Below are positions 11,885 through 24,389 of a stretch of 64,000 nt of DNA, one piece after another. Source of the DNA: Hymenopellis radicata (Eukaryota; Basidiomycota; Agaricomycetes; Agaricales; Physalacriaceae); assembly GCA_015501595.1 (NCBI GenBank), contig JADNRX010000031.1, positions 220,385-284,384 of the forward strand, in the 5' to 3' direction. The notes beneath the pieces are model-generated. The model had not been told where the DNA came from. It was given only the letters and a program-made list of their open reading frames with translations, and searched no databases. Position numbers and translations under genes: made by a program. How positions within the stretch are numbered: position 1 is the stretch's first letter; every line of letters starts with the position of its first letter.

Positions 11885-14272
11885 TCAAGTAACAGCTGTG
11901 AGACGAGTGAGCGGAGAAACACAACGTAACGAAGACACGTACTATACTTGGGACCACCACCTCCTTCCGGAACTGTCCAGGTTATGTCCTGGGACGGCAC
12001 TTTCAAATCACAGAGCTTACAGTGTATACAATTCTGTTCCAAGTGGCGTCAGCGCTTCCCCGCAGTTACGACAGCAAAGTCAACGAACCTGTGCGTTGAT
12101 AACTAACTTCTTGCTATTGCATCCTTCTTTGGATCCCTAGTACCGTAATCAGCATCAGAGTGTCCTTTACGGAATGAAGCACTCACATCATCCTCTACGT
12201 ACTCATAGACTCCAGCCGGACACGCATGGCCAAGAAGTCCAGCAAACTCGCCAACATTCTTCTTAACGTGCTCTTGTCTTCTCTTGGCGACATCCTCGAC
12301 ACTCGGTGGTTCACCATCCCCGTACCATTCCTCAACGTAGTCGGCTGATTTCGCCACTCGTAAGTGTGGCACTTGGTCTTCAACGTGTCCCGTTCCGGTC
12401 AACATGATACTAGTCATCAGATCAGTCGACAGGGGCGGTTCGTAAGGAGGGTAATTGATAGGTTTATGTTTCGATGCTGGCTCGGTGTGTTGCGAATCGA
12501 ACGAGGGTGAAGATGTCTAAACTATTGTTAGCGGGGTTAGAAAGCATATACTTGGCACTTACTGTGAATTTAGTTCGTTCGGATTCTGTAGTATGTCTAA
12601 ATGTCCAGGGACCCTTTCCTCTGAGGAGGAGCGAATCGAAACCAGAGTACGCAACACCACCCCATATGCCCATATTGGTCGCGAAGGACGGCCGCAAATT
12701 CCTAACCTCATTGAGATCCTCGTAAACCCACGATTTCTTGAACGCTTCCGAGTAAGACGATAGATCCGCCGGTTTCGATGAATCCACCTCAGATCCACCG
12801 GCAGGGAAAAGCGCTTCGAACGCGCTTTCGCCACCCAGCATACCCGTCTTCATTGCGTTGTGCACGCCTTTGATCTTGGCAATGTTCACGAATCCAGCTG
12901 AACAACCTATCAAGGCACCACCAGGGAAATGAAGAAGAGGGACCGATTGCAAGCCGCCCTCAGTGAGAACGCGAGCTCCATAAGCGATTCGCGATGGCGT
13001 GAATGAGTCCGAGGCAGAGAGAAGGTTACGGAGGTAAGGATGGTGCTTCATCTTCTGCAAGTCGCGGTACGGCTCGCGGTATGGATTCTTCCAATCTGCG
13101 CCTAAAACAAGCCCAAGACTGACAAGTCCGCCTTCCATATGATACACCCATCCACCGCCATACGTTTGGGCGTCAAGCGGGTAACCAAGGGTGTGAACGA
13201 CTTCCCCTGGTTTGTACTTTCCTTCATTCGTGCTGCCATCTGAGAAAACTCCCGTGAAGTACGGCTCAATACCAGTAAGAATAGCGTACCATCAGGAGCA
13301 ATTCGCCAGATTTCCTTGAGACCGAACCCGTACGTTTGGGGTTCGCTCTCGTTCCTGAGACTGTACTTGCTTAAGACTAGCTTGCTGAGACTTCCGTGAG
13401 CGCCCTCTGCAAGAAGAGTGACCTTGGACTTGAAGGCCATACCCGGCTCAAAGTTGGACTTGAGATGACCCGTGCGCGATATTCCGACATCGTTCGTAGA
13501 GACTCCTTGAACGCTGTTGACATGTCCAGTCGGAGTTGCTGGTTTGGGATTGATTCGCGTAACATCTTTACCCCACTTGCCGGACCATTTAGTCCAGGGG
13601 TCCTCCGCGTCAGGCTCTTGGCTGAACAAGAGTCCTGCACCAGAGAAGCCGGGGTAGATTTCCACACCGTAATGCTCCTCAGCGACACTCGCCAGCCAAC
13701 GCGTGAAAGCAGAAAGGGATATGATGTAGTTGCCTATTCATCTTAGTACACATCAGTAATATGAAGTCGCACATACCCTTGTTTCCCATCTGAGGGGGGT
13801 GTGGAATCGGGAGTGCGTACTTGTCAGTCAAGAAAAGCATTTTGCTGGAGGTTGCAGCCTGACCCAATGGCGCCTTTGAGCCATATGTGGATTCGTAGGT
13901 TGACGGATCCCCGAGAAGCTCGTATAAAGCTCGGGGCTCCAGAACACAACCCGACAATATATGAGATCCTAGTAGCGGTCAGTAGCGAACAAGAGGGTGA
14001 AACCGAAGAGGCTCGCCTACTTCCCCGCCCTTCTCCAGAACGACGACTCTGACTTCCTTTCCTTTCTCCCGCTCCATCTGCTTTATACGGATGGCAGCGC
14101 TGAGCCCTGCCGGTCCTGCCCCAACAATACACACGTCCACCTCGTCTTCGGTTCGTTCCACTGTCTTCGGATTATACAACTCGCCATCTTGACGCGACAC
14201 CGTGCGATGCAGGCCTCGGCGCTGCTGTAGACGACGAGCAGCACCGCCTAGCAGTCTCCTCGACCGTAACAT
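11885..14272 (-). CDS. ETFDH: Electron transfer flavoprotein-ubiquinone oxidoreductase, mitochondrial
   Basis: The ATG at 14270-14272 begins an Arg-rich leader ([20 protein letters not shown]), a likely mitochondrial presequence. [19 protein letters not shown] is the FAD-binding Rossmann motif. Further family blocks are [76 protein letters not shown] and [20 protein letters not shown]. The C-terminal 4Fe-4S region reads [19 protein letters not shown] and ends GGGGPKYTVT after a last intron, with the stop at 11885-11887. All blocks are in order, so the gene looks intact, with about eight introns. It passes electrons from ETF (fatty acid and amino acid oxidation) to ubiquinone at the inner mitochondrial membrane. 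Yeast CIR2 is the counterpart. Confidence 0.93.
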
Positions 14273-14390
14273 GGTGGTAAAAGGAAAGTGAGTCGTTGGC
14301 GGCGTCAGTAGCAGCTGGGTCGATTAAATGGCGATGATCTCATTGGATAAATCACAAGCTCAGATTATTTGGCAGTGTTGTCGTCTGCCT

Positions 14391-14540
<150 letters not shown>

Positions 14541-14806
14541 GCCTGCATCTGGCACTCATCTGGCCTTGCGCGTTAGAGCGACTCGTGGTGGCGGGTTCTC
14601 CGCTGCGCCTGGAGTTCAGATGCGAGAACAGTTTGTTTAACCACTTCTTCGACGCGCATTTTAAGTCGCATCGCGCAAGGACTTCGTCATCTGACCATCG
14701 TTGTCGGATTGCCTACAGGCACGTTATCGTCGAATTCTCTAATCTCAGTCACCCATGGCGCCTTTTCAACTTCTGAACCTTTCCCTCCCATCTCCACGCG
14801 CCTCTC

Positions 14807-16923
14807 ATGGGCAAGGAAACACTGAATGAGCTCTCACTGCCCTTCGATCAAGCCCCCAAGCCCAAACGCAACAAGGCCGCAGTGCTTGTTCTTGCTCTCG
14901 CTGCTTTGGCTGCATTGTCGTTGTTCGAATGCCATGGGCAAGACTTCCTAGGACTAGGCTCTAACCCCTCGACTGATGGTGCTACTATTGATGCACAAGA
15001 CACCGCTTGCGTTCAAGTCGCGCCTCTTGTTCCCGTGCAGAATTCTGAGCTGTGGAACGTGACCGGCGCCGCTATCTCCACTGAAAGCTTCAAGTCCAGG
15101 GCAGTATCCTGGCTCGGTGGCGCCGTTCAGATTCCGTGCGTATGTTGAAGCTACTTGAATTGCCATACTCATTATGTTGAAGAACGGAGACTTTTGATGG
15201 CATGGGTCAAGTAGGCGAAGACCCGCGATATGAGATACATGCCAAGTTTCGTGACTACCTTTTGGAGGCGTTCCCACTTGTGTGAGCTTGATTATATATG
15301 CTTAGACCACCCCACTCACAACACCTTTAGACACAAGGCATTTGACAGGGAGAAAGTCAATACCTACGCGTTGTTGTACATCTTGAAGGGCAGCGATGAG
15401 TCCTTGAAGCCTCTTCTTCTGCTGGCCCACATGGGTGCGTCGTATCCATGAACGCTGTTAAACTCACCTGCTTGAACTTGCTCGCAGATGTCGTACCCGT
15501 CAACCCCGATACGGTGAACGAATGGGCACATCCTCCTTTCTCTGGCTACTTCGATGGGGAGCGCATCTGGGGCCGCGGCTCTTCCGATGACAAAAGTGGT
15601 TTGATTGGTATCCTATCTGCTTTAGAGCTCTTGTTGGAGAATAACTTTGCTGCAACGCGAACGATCATATTGGCATTCGGGTACGATGAAGAGGGCGGAG
15701 GTGTCAAGGTACGAGATTGTCCGACGTGTATTGATTCGTCGTCTCAGCGTATTCATCAGGGTGCGGGTGCTCTGTATCCTAAAATTGTGGAAAGATACGG
15801 GCTGGATTCCATCGCCATGATCGTTGACGAGGGGGGAGGTTTCATGGAACAATATGGGTCCACATTTGCTACTCCTGGTATTGCGGAGAAAGGCTCAATG
15901 AACACGTTTGTTCAAGTCGACACGCCTGGGGGCCACAGCTCGGTGCCTCCGGATAACACTTGCATTGGTATTCTCTCCCGGTTGCTCGTCGAATTCGAGG
16001 AGAAACCGTTTGATATTCATTTAGTGCGCGTTCCCTGCATTCTTTCCTGGTCCTGAACTCATCTAGCGCTATAGGAGAGGGAGACACCTGCATACGAGCT
16101 TTTCCAGTGCTTTGCCGAACATGCAAAAAGTCTTCCCGACCAGCTCCGGGAGGATATTAAGAAGTCTGCTACATCTGAAGAGGCTTTACGATCGGCGGAG
16201 GACGTTCTTTTCCAGGACCCTGTTTACAGAAGCCTTTCTGGCACTACAACAGCGATTGATGTAATACACGGAGGCGTCAAGTCAAACGCGCTTCCAGAAC
16301 AGGCTTTTGCAGTCGTAAATCATCGCATTTCGACGACAAGGTTTGTTGCGCTGTGTTGCTTTGACTTGAGTTCTCACATGGTCTCCAGTAATGCTCGTGC
16401 TACGAAACAACATGACACAGACCTTTTGCTGCCTTTGGCGCAAAAGTACAACCTGACGTACAATGCGTTCGGCGAAGACCTTACGGAGACAAACGTGCCA
16501 GCGAAAGGAAGGCTCACGCTTACTGCGCCTCGTTTCCTAGATCCAGCACCTGTTACCCCAACTGTAGGCGATGAAGCTACTGGGTACAAGCTGCTTTCGG
16601 GTACGATCAAGTCAACGTACAATGCTCATCGCTCCTTGGCGGGAGATAATATATACGTTGCTCCCGGAATGCCTACGGGGAATACGGACACGCGATTTTA
16701 CTGGACGTTGACCCCGCATATCTTCCGGTACAACCATCATGGGTCTGGCAATGGTACCAATCCTCTTTCCGGTGCGCATACAGTGAACGAATGTGAGTTT
16801 CTTGTATATACGACTAGCATTTATACTGACCTGAACTTAGCTATTGCGGCGGATTCTTTCTTGGAGATTATTAGGTTTTTTTCAACGTTGATTTTGAATG
16901 TAGATGAGAGTACCACGCTGTAA
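14807..16923 (+). CDS. CPS1: Carboxypeptidase S-like M20 metallopeptidase
   Basis: The ATG at 14807 opens a short cytosolic tail and one hydrophobic segment (AAVLVLALAALAALSLF), a signal anchor as in yeast vacuolar Cps1. Spliced exons give the M20 catalytic motifs: LLLAHMDVVPV (metal His and Asp), GRGSSDDKSG, GYDEEGGGVKGAGA (catalytic and metal Glu), IVDEGGG, and DTPGGHSSVP in the dimerisation part. HRISTTSNARA and YVAPGMPTGNTDTRFYW follow, and the gene ends NVDESTTL with TAA at 16921-16923. The enzyme removes C-terminal residues from peptides in the vacuole, supplying amino acids. About seven introns; all motifs are intact. Confidence 0.92.
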
Positions 16924-17989
16924 TTGCGAGCGCCAGCGAGCATCCATGGAGTTCGTGAGCCCGACCGACCTAGGTGACCAAATATGAACAAATTCACGTC
17001 GCGGAGTGGGGACCTACTTTTTTGGTAAATGGCGAGCAGCCCCTTCAATTCTGTTTCGTTCTCCCTGGAAATTTGTGCAGCCGTTTATGATGCGTATATC
17101 ATTCACGCTGTCGCGTTTCAACCGTGTTCATGGACGGAGGCCTCGTGCCGCAACCGTTCCCCCAAGAACTTGCTTGCCAAAATTCGACGCGCCAGACCTC
17201 TGGCAATCTTGATTATTCTAGGGTGAGAACTTGGGTGGCACACCGCTACAGGAGAGACTAGTCGACTCTCGCGTCGTTACATAAATCAATCATATTGAAT
17301 CTCACAATCCTTGGACTGACATTCTTGATCCCTCACTGATTTCATTGCGGCGTAGCCGCCTCGCTGGCGCTCCCATCCGTGGGCATCCCACAGTTCTATT
17401 TTAACTTGAAATCCGCACCCTTGGGCGTATTCTTTGAGGGAGGATGTAACAAGGACTTTGTGTGCCACCTCGTTTCGACTTAATACTTATTATGTCAAAC
17501 CAGCTCTTCAAACTGTCTATTGACACTTCTGGGATACATGTGCGTGCCATCTTTCTCCATACTAGTCCTGGTATTCTCATCGAATTACAACAACAGCCCC
17601 GGAATCATACTAAATGGTACATCTACTATGTGCTACGGCTCGTTTCATCGCAGAGGAAGCTTTGCAACCCTGTACATCATTCTGAAGTGCTGAGGAGGAG
17701 AGATGGTCAATTCAAGGAGCTCTTTGATAGCACTTGTACTTGAATTGTTTTCTTATTCCGGGTATCACACATGTTCCCTCGATAGATTGTTGTAGCATCA
17801 TTTACCGATTTGTGCTCTGACTTGCTGTTGTCTTGACTCTTGAGCTACTCAGTGTTTTTGCCTGGAACCTAGTAAACAGGCTGTCTGGCTAAAAGTTTAA
17901 ACTTTAAACCTTGAGTATTTGCAAAGTATTTAAGTAATTGAGACTAGGGTGGCGCAGTCGAGGAAGCAAAAGAACACCCTTAAACTCAG
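16924..17989. other. Intergenic
   Basis: This kilobase lies between CPS1 and the tRNA gene. I find no coding exon with family features; the frames present are short and without domains. The stretch 17880-17935 is AT-rich and lies on the 3' side of the tRNA, where a terminator would be expected. Confidence 0.35.
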
Positions 17990-18071
17990 CGACGCCAGCA
18001 GGATTTGAACCTGCGCCCTCAAAGAGGAACAGATTTCTAATCTGTCGCCGTAACCACTTGGCTATAGCGCC
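17990..18071 (-). tRNA. tRNA-Ser (anticodon AGA)
   Basis: On the minus strand an 82-nt cloverleaf begins GGCGCTATAGCC and ends TGGCGTCG. The acceptor stem pairs over seven positions with two G-U wobbles, and the discriminator is G. The D arm reads AGCCAAGTGGTTACGGC. The anticodon stem ACAGA/TCTGT holds loop TTAGAAA, so the anticodon is AGA. A long variable arm (TCCTCTTTGAGG) marks a class II tRNA, as expected for serine. The T arm GCAGG-TTCAAAT-CCTGC supplies the B box. No intron is seen. Confidence 0.93.
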
Positions 18072-18427
18072 GTGTACGTCGTGACGCCACACACATTCGC
18101 GACGCGCGCGGCATTGCTATTGCGATCAGTTCTATGCGATATGCCTACTACGACCCTTGACGAAAACAGATCATCGGAGGGTTGACAATGTCATGAATAC
18201 AGAGCTGGAATCACTGCAGATGCTGATACGGCTGCTACCATCAGAAGGTAACGTTATATCCTTCCGGTGTGGCGCAACGCCTTCATTCTCGCTTTCCCCG
18301 CGACAAGGTATTGTTTTTTACCATCTCTGTTCATTCACGCCCCAGTGGCACAGCGTAAACATTGTATTTGTGAAATGGAATTCAAGGGACTCTCATAATG
18401 TTACACAAAGTTGAAGGAACACCATGA
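18072..18427. other. Intergenic
   Basis: The interval lies between the tRNA and the 3' end of the zinc-finger gene. It contains only an 85-codon frame at 18157-18414 with no recognisable features. Confidence 0.35.
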
Positions 18428-19865
18428 TCAACATCCGCCTTCCGAATGCCAATCCAGCGGTTGAGAGGCAAAGAAAACATCTGGCTCTGTCTCGAGCATG
18501 TCGTCTATATATGAGGACTGCTCCTGGATATGTAGATCAGCTTCGTGTGGAGGTGTAGAAATGTAGGCGAACGAAGCCGCCGGCATCAAGGAAGGAGAAG
18601 TCTGAGTGGATGTCAACTCATCAGAACGCGGAGTCGAGACAGTGGAAGAAGGTAATGAAGGAGACGCCATATAATATGGACCTGGGGAAGGCGAATTCCA
18701 TGGCATAGGCCGGCTCGACTGCTCCTGGGCTGGTGGCAATAATGTCGAACTCTCCCAGTTCAATGTTGACGACTGCGGAGACGGCGTGTCGTAGAGTGGT
18801 GTCATCCCGGACAATTGGGAGGCGTATGGCGGTGTCGACATTCCTCTTTTTGAGTCAGCGATCGTCCCCGGCGTACCTTGGTGATTTCGAGAAGGTAGCG
18901 CTGGAGGTAGACTGCGTCCTCGAGTACTGCGCTCGCCGCTCTTTGCCAAACTACTAGTAGCCGTCTCCTGTGTAGCGACGCTCTTCGGCGATGATACTCT
19001 CGTCTTGAGATGACCGTGCTTCCGTTGTCGATGATGTACAAGATGCGACGCGGATCCACATTCAAACTTACACCCACTTTCAGTACATTTGTATGGTTTA
19101 TCGCCCGTGCTGTGCAGCCAATCAGATACACGAAGAACACGGAGAGATGAAAGGCACTGAACTGGGTATTCAAATGATCCTGAAGACTGGTCTCACGAGT
19201 ACACACGACATTGCATTCCTCATACGGACAAGGAAAGGAGTTGCCCTTGGGTGAACGTGTCGGAGTGGTATAGCCATGTTTAGCTCTTCTGTGCTTGATA
19301 AGGGCATTAGCTGACGCGTAACTCGAGACACAATCGGCTTCGGGACACTGGTGCTCCTTCGCGCTGGAACTAAGGTCGCCCGTTAGATAGTCGCTGCAAA
19401 TTAGATGAAGACAACACACTGCGTAGCTAGGTGGGCATCCAGCTGCGATTTCTGCTTGAAGGACGCGTCACATCCTACATGCGAACAATCGTACACGCTA
19501 ATTCAGGATGATTAGTCTAACATAGTACAAGACGACTCATGAGAACGCACATATCCATGTTGATTCAAGTGGCGGCTCATACCGATACCAGCTCTCTTTA
19601 TATTATCTTGTGTTGCGAATAAAGTGCATTGTCGCTGTTGGTATATCCTCTTGCGTTGCGAAGGCGGACAATGGTGCAGTGGCACCGGTCCAGCGTTATC
19701 ATCAGACAATGGTTGCACGCAGCTGTACACACAAGTCGTACAAAGAGCGTCGTGCTCGTTACTTAGACGGCATAAAGACGATGAGAATCGCGTCTTGCGC
19801 ATTGACCGGTTGTCCAGTGCGTCAGGCGTCGCAACTTTGGGTACTACTGAGACCAGCTCCAGCAA
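18428..19865 (-). CDS. C2H2 zinc-finger protein, probable transcription factor
   Basis: Minus-strand exons carry several C2H2-type fingers: CPPSQRKRIYQQRQC...SRHLNQHG near 19560-19660, DCSHVGCDASFKQKSQLDAHL near 19430-19490, HQCPEADCVSSYASANALIKH.RAKH near 19270-19350, and FPCPYEECNVVCTRETSLQDH near 19180-19240, then CGSASHLVHHRQRKHGHLKTR-like sequence near 19000-19070. The C-terminal 170 residues are Ser/Pro/Thr-rich with no domain, ending PLDWHSEGGC before the stop at 18428. This layout (fingers, then a low-complexity tail) is usual for fungal DNA-binding regulators acting in the nucleus. The start at 19865 is a guess; the first exon could begin elsewhere, and the small introns between fingers are placed by eye. 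Confidence 0.65.
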
Positions 19866-20630
19866 AGGTCCAAAACACTAGACTGAATAAGGCATAGCAC
19901 GGTCCTTCGTAGTGTCCTCATGATAATTGATGTAAGTAGCATGCAGCGAACGTAGTTAGCGCCGTAGGGAGGATAATGCGGCAGGAGTCCTCAAAATGGC
20001 AAATTCCAGTATAGATAACTCTTGAACCGAGCCAATCTGCCCACCAAGAGAAGCGGCGTAGAGTTTGAGGTTGAAGCTTGAAGATAGAAGAATTCGGCCT
20101 TCGTTCAAGTTGTTTTGGCCAGTTGTGTGGTCTCGAAGCAAAGATGTGGACCCAAGTGGACTACCCGGAGTCGGAAGAAGTCGCTCACGTGCCAGTGAGA
20201 CGCGATCGGTTTCTGATCTCATCCGATCGCGTTCTGATTCACAGTGAGTCGTGCTGAGTCGTGTGCTTCAAAGAAAAACAGAAAAAAGAGGCCGTTCATG
20301 TTCCAAGATTAAGTATACTATGCGCGATGTGCTAAATGTATCCTACTAGTGCTACAGTGTTGTGATTCTACAGTACATAATTGTTGTCCATGTTATATAT
20401 GGTCAAGTCCAAGCCACGATGTGCGTGGTCAAAGCGATACAGATGTGGGTGATGAGAGCAGTGGAGGGATGATTCCTGAAGTATAAGGTAATGCGGCAAG
20501 GGATGCGTGGAAGTCATTAATGGGATGGGGATGTGGGGTCTCGAAACCTCTGCACGCGTTGTGTATGGCATGCAAGTAGAAGGCCAAGGATGTGGAGGAT
20601 GGAAGGGATAGCAGCTCGGAGGCTATTGTA
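19866..20630. other. Intergenic
   Basis: The region holds the upstream side of the zinc-finger gene and the 3' flank of the putative small gene at 20631-20878. No supported coding exon is seen. Two near copies of CGATCG-TTCTGAT lie at 20203-20240, probably chance. Confidence 0.3.
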
Positions 20631-20878
20631 TCACCGAGAGATCATCTGCCAGAGCCCTGGGGCTTGAGATGGTGCAGTGCGGGCGTCGCTGTAATCTATG
20701 GAAGAATAAGTACACGTGCATTGAAGGTCGCGAAGAGCCACATACGGGTCGCCAAGCAGTAATAGGTTACAATGATCTGACGCCCGTAGTTGTCAGAGAA
20801 TGGTAATGAGCAGTATTCGCCAGCGGTCCATCGCTGCCCTGCTTCCCAGTATCGGGCGGAGACGTTGAATGTGGCCAT
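20631..20878 (-). CDS. Possible small gene, unknown function
   Basis: An ATG at 20876-20878 opens MATFNVSARYWEAGQRWTAG and continues to IIVTYYCLAT. A GTATGT donor and CCATAG acceptor would remove about 50 bp and add HYSDARTAPSQAPGLWQMIS before a TGA at 20631-20633, giving about 66 residues. A TATA-like ATTTAAATA lies about 100 bp upstream on the same strand. No domain, signal peptide or known relative is recognised. The splice signals and promoter-like box support a real gene, but the short length makes this tentative. Confidence 0.35.
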
Positions 20879-21952
20879 ATTGGTGAGAGGTGTAAATGGG
20901 GTTGGCGATGCGCACAAATGAGGTGGGATGAGGTAGTTGTAGGCGGTAAGATGTAGGCATATCGCGTCAGAACACGCGGTATTTAAATGAAATCCACCGA
21001 CGTGTCAAGCCGTGAGTCACAGCAACAAACTACAGCAACTCTACTGCATCTCGGAATTCGGTACTTACAGCACTGACTCATCAGACTCTGCGGGAACCTA
21101 TTTCGCTGTAGACGCATCCCATCAAAGTCGCGCTGTTAGCCATCGGGGTCCGCGTGGTCCGGGCGCGTGTCGGGCTTGGTCCTGAGGGCGGTGTGATAGT
21201 TATCACTAGGCAATTCCGAGAAAAACCAAAGAGCACTCTTCGCAGTACGCAAAGCGCAGACCGTCCAACTGCGCCTCCAAACGAAATTCTTCATCGACAG
21301 AACGGGATAACTAGAGCGGCCTGACGAGGTCTGACTTGGACCTGATACACGAAAAGATGCGGAGCCGATATGCATGACTCTGGAAGACCTTCTACAAGCG
21401 CTTTGGCTGTGCGAGGCTGGGTCAGTCCGACAATATCTGAACAACGATGGTTGACTGACTGGTGACTGCAGCTTTGACTCCACTGTAAATGGGTACAAAA
21501 TTAGACCGATAGCTGTAGAGCTGGAATGATGCGCCGAGTCAGCGCTAGTCATTCACTGCCTTGGGCCATTTGGAGCAAGTTGGTGCAGCATTTTGAGAGC
21601 TCGTAATCGCATGATGGACGTTGAGTGCAAGAGTTGATCTATGCTTATACGATCGCGATCAGGTCCGTGTGCTTACACGTGTTGAAAAAAAACTTCGCAT
21701 TTGTGTGCTGAGGCTGTCTGCGGCTGTCTGCTAGCTGTTTCCTGGTCCGATGACTGCTCAAGCGCTCACCAGCCTACCCACAGTCGCTGCGCACAATTCA
21801 AACTAAAACACGTCGGTGTTCGAATCCTTGATGTTACTATAATGCGATGTGATTCCAAGTTCGTGCTGTTTACAAGAATTAGTAGGCTGAAACGACATTG
21901 TAGGTAAGATGCACTATGTAACGGTAATATTTGATTAGATATAGACATCAAA
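20879..21952. other. Intergenic
   Basis: This stretch lies upstream of the small gene and downstream of the F-box gene. A 138-codon minus-strand frame (21136-21552) has no domain, no clear splice signals and biased Ser content, so I do not call it a gene. Confidence 0.3.
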
Positions 21953-23534
21953 TCAACCAAACACGGACGCCCGGCACGTCCTTGAGCTCGCTGGCGTAGC
22001 GCGCAACGTATTCGTCAAGCTCTCCCCTCCTCGAACACCAAGACCGATATCTTCAAGGATGCAACTCTGGCCGCCTTCGTACTCGAGATCATATCGAATC
22101 ATGCGGGAGTGGATCATTACGGCAATCATCTGCCCACTGACGGAATGCGGGCTCCAAACCAGCTCGATCCTCTTCAACCAAGGTAGAATACCGTACGGGA
22201 GGGCGAGAAGCTCCATAACATCGGCCGTTATCATACGCGAGCCGCTGAAGGTTTCCTGCAGGACGAGTTCCTCCAGACGCGGGCAACAGTGCAGCGTCGA
22301 CATGACAGCGCGTTCTGAAAAGTTCCCAGCTAGCTTCAGACGCCGCAGCTTTTCGTTAACGCCAGAACGCTCAAGCAACACGTCCAAAGCGAGCGCGAAC
22401 TCGTCAGATAACGACTCATTGAGCTGGTCACCAAAGTCGAATTCGAGCGTCCTGACATCCGGCAACTTGATGGATTGTAGTTGACTTCCCAGGCTCGAGT
22501 TCCAAACAGTCATGGTCAATGTGCTCAGGTGTCCGAAGGTCCGAGACTCGGTTAGAAAGTAATCGCCGCGAGGGCTGCAGTTGACACGAAAAGTGGTGGG
22601 CATAAAGACAACCACGAGCTCCTCCATGCTGAACAGCTCAGGCTCTGCATAAGATTCCGTGAACTCGACAACGTCAAGTTGCCACCAAGGAAGAGAAACG
22701 CGATCCTTGGGAAGGCTTCTGCGGAATTTAAGGATACGCAAATTCAACGCATCCGAAAAGGCGAGACAGCTTGGAGGATCTGCTGCCCACTTCCCGTTAT
22801 CATCGTAAAAATCCAATTCCAACTCCTGCAGCAATATGGTGTTGCCCTGAATATAGGCGTCCATCAGACCGACACTGGAGTAGGGAATGGCGATGTTGGC
22901 CTTCGACCATCGCGCGCTCTGGTCGTAGACTGCTTCCAAGGCACCCGAGCCACGGTCAACGGGACAATCGATGGTGATGTCCAGGGGGAGGTCCTCTGAA
23001 CGACGTAACTGGAGCTCAACAATCTTCTCTTTAGTGGTCGGGAAAATCGTGATACGCGTCCACATGTCCGGACGCGCAACAACGACCTTGCGCCATTTCG
23101 CGCACGTCCATGATAAAGAGAAGGCCGTGTGTAACGGCTCCATCTCCACGGCGAATCGAAAGATGTTGACGAGGACTTCGTTCGTAAACTGCTGGAGTAG
23201 GTTCGCGAGGATTCGCTTTTGAATCTCGTTGCGCTGTCGCTTCAGGGTGGCAGCAGCACCCTCTACACGTGCTAAAGCTTCGTCGATCTGTTGACGGACT
23301 ACACAAGGAGAGTCCTCGATGGAAGAGGAATCGGAGATAACGGATGGCGTGTTGGATCGCACGAAAGATTCGAGGTTATCCGGCAAATACAGTGACGCTT
23401 CATCGTAATCGTCATGTTGTGTAGGTTCTCGAGAGGCGCCATGGTCCTCACGGGCTCTATGAGATGATCGGTGAGATATGAATCATGGAAGCAGGAGAAA
23501 GGGCATACAATGATTGCGCTGTTGGCATGCCCAT
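21953..23534 (-). CDS. F-box-like protein with leucine-rich C-terminal region
   Basis: A first exon at 23534 (MGMPTAQS) is joined by an intron (GTATGC donor, CATAG acceptor) to a long open second exon ending at 21953. Without this splice the long frame has no ATG start. The N-terminus has a coiled segment (QQIDEALARVEGAAATLKRQ) followed by an F-box-like core: LANLLQQFTNEVLVNIFRFA, SWTCAKWRKVVVARPDMWT. The rest has irregular leucine-rich stretches (LRRLKLAG, CPRLEELVLQET) as in the large basidiomycete F-box families. Such proteins usually pair with Skp1 as substrate adaptors in SCF ubiquitin ligases; the substrate is unknown. About 510 residues, a common length for the family. Confidence 0.8.
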
Positions 23535-24389
23535 GGCGTTGGAGTGATGGCACGTTTGGCGTGAATGGGAAGGGTGGTGGCAGGCGCAGGACAAGGGCAG
23601 AAGTCTAAAGGTCGCCGGTGAAGGGGAAGAAAGACGCGTCGATTAAATAAATAGACACTTTGCTCGCTGCAACGTGACCAAAGCCCTTTGTTGCCTTTTG
23701 ACCAGCCCATTGTTGAGCAGAGCCAGACACCAAATTTGGACCAGACAATGGAGAAACACGCACACTCATGACGAGAGCCAGCTGACGCGTGCGACGGAGA
23801 CACAAAAGGCAGCCACAATCGACGACGACAGATACGTCGCACAAAGAGATCTTTATACGTCCTTAGCTGCTGAGTCGGCTCAAAAGAGGATTCTGAAGTG
23901 CCTGTCGTCCACAGCGTGCCTGTGTACGACGTCCATGGTCGCCGTTGTGATCGTCGTCGTGGATGAAGAGAGCAACTTTGGTCGGCCCGAATGTTCCGTT
24001 CCTCGCGCCCGCGCCATAATCCCGACTCCGTCTGCCCCCACAGTAGTCGCAAACCGCCTTGTAGCCTGAACAAAGTCTATTCAAAGATTCTGTTGGGTGT
24101 AACACTAGTGCTCAGCATCTGGGCAACGGATGAACCGCTAGATGGGACAGTGAATTACAGCGCTCTGTAAACGAGGTTAAAGAGAGATATGACAATGTCT
24201 ACTTAAAGCCGGCCGCGGCGCAGTGTTCATATGTGCGAAGAAAACTAGTATACGAGATGTACGAATATTCAAAGTTTCAAAATATCGAGCACTGGACGCG
24301 TTCCGGTCCAATATCATCTGCCTTCAAGTGGCCAACCACTCGCAGCTCACTCCGGCTCTGAAGCATCGCGGGTACCTCTTCGTGCTTGA
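23535..24389. other. Intergenic upstream of the F-box gene
   Basis: Frames of 130-196 codons exist on both strands around 23483-24073 but show no domain and overlap each other. They look like open frames in GC-rich DNA. The stretch contains CGGCCCGAATGTTCCG (near 23985), also found near 27615 at the start of MRM2. Confidence 0.3.

Noticed and set aside
20195..20260. Imperfect repeats around CGATCG and GAGTCGTG
   Set aside because: Too short and imperfect for an operator or mobile-element end.
21136..21552. 138-codon minus-strand frame
   Set aside because: Ser-rich composition without domain or splice signals; neighbouring frames are equally open.
21805..21830. GTTCGAATCC resembling a B box
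   Set aside because: No pairing T stem and no cloverleaf around it.
23984..24000. 16-base match between 23985 and 27615 regions
   Set aside because: Only 16 bases are shared with no extension on either side, so a real repeat is not supported.
23483..24073. 196-codon minus-strand and 131-codon plus-strand frames
   Set aside because: They overlap on opposite strands, have no recognised features, and the F-box first exon lies inside one of them.
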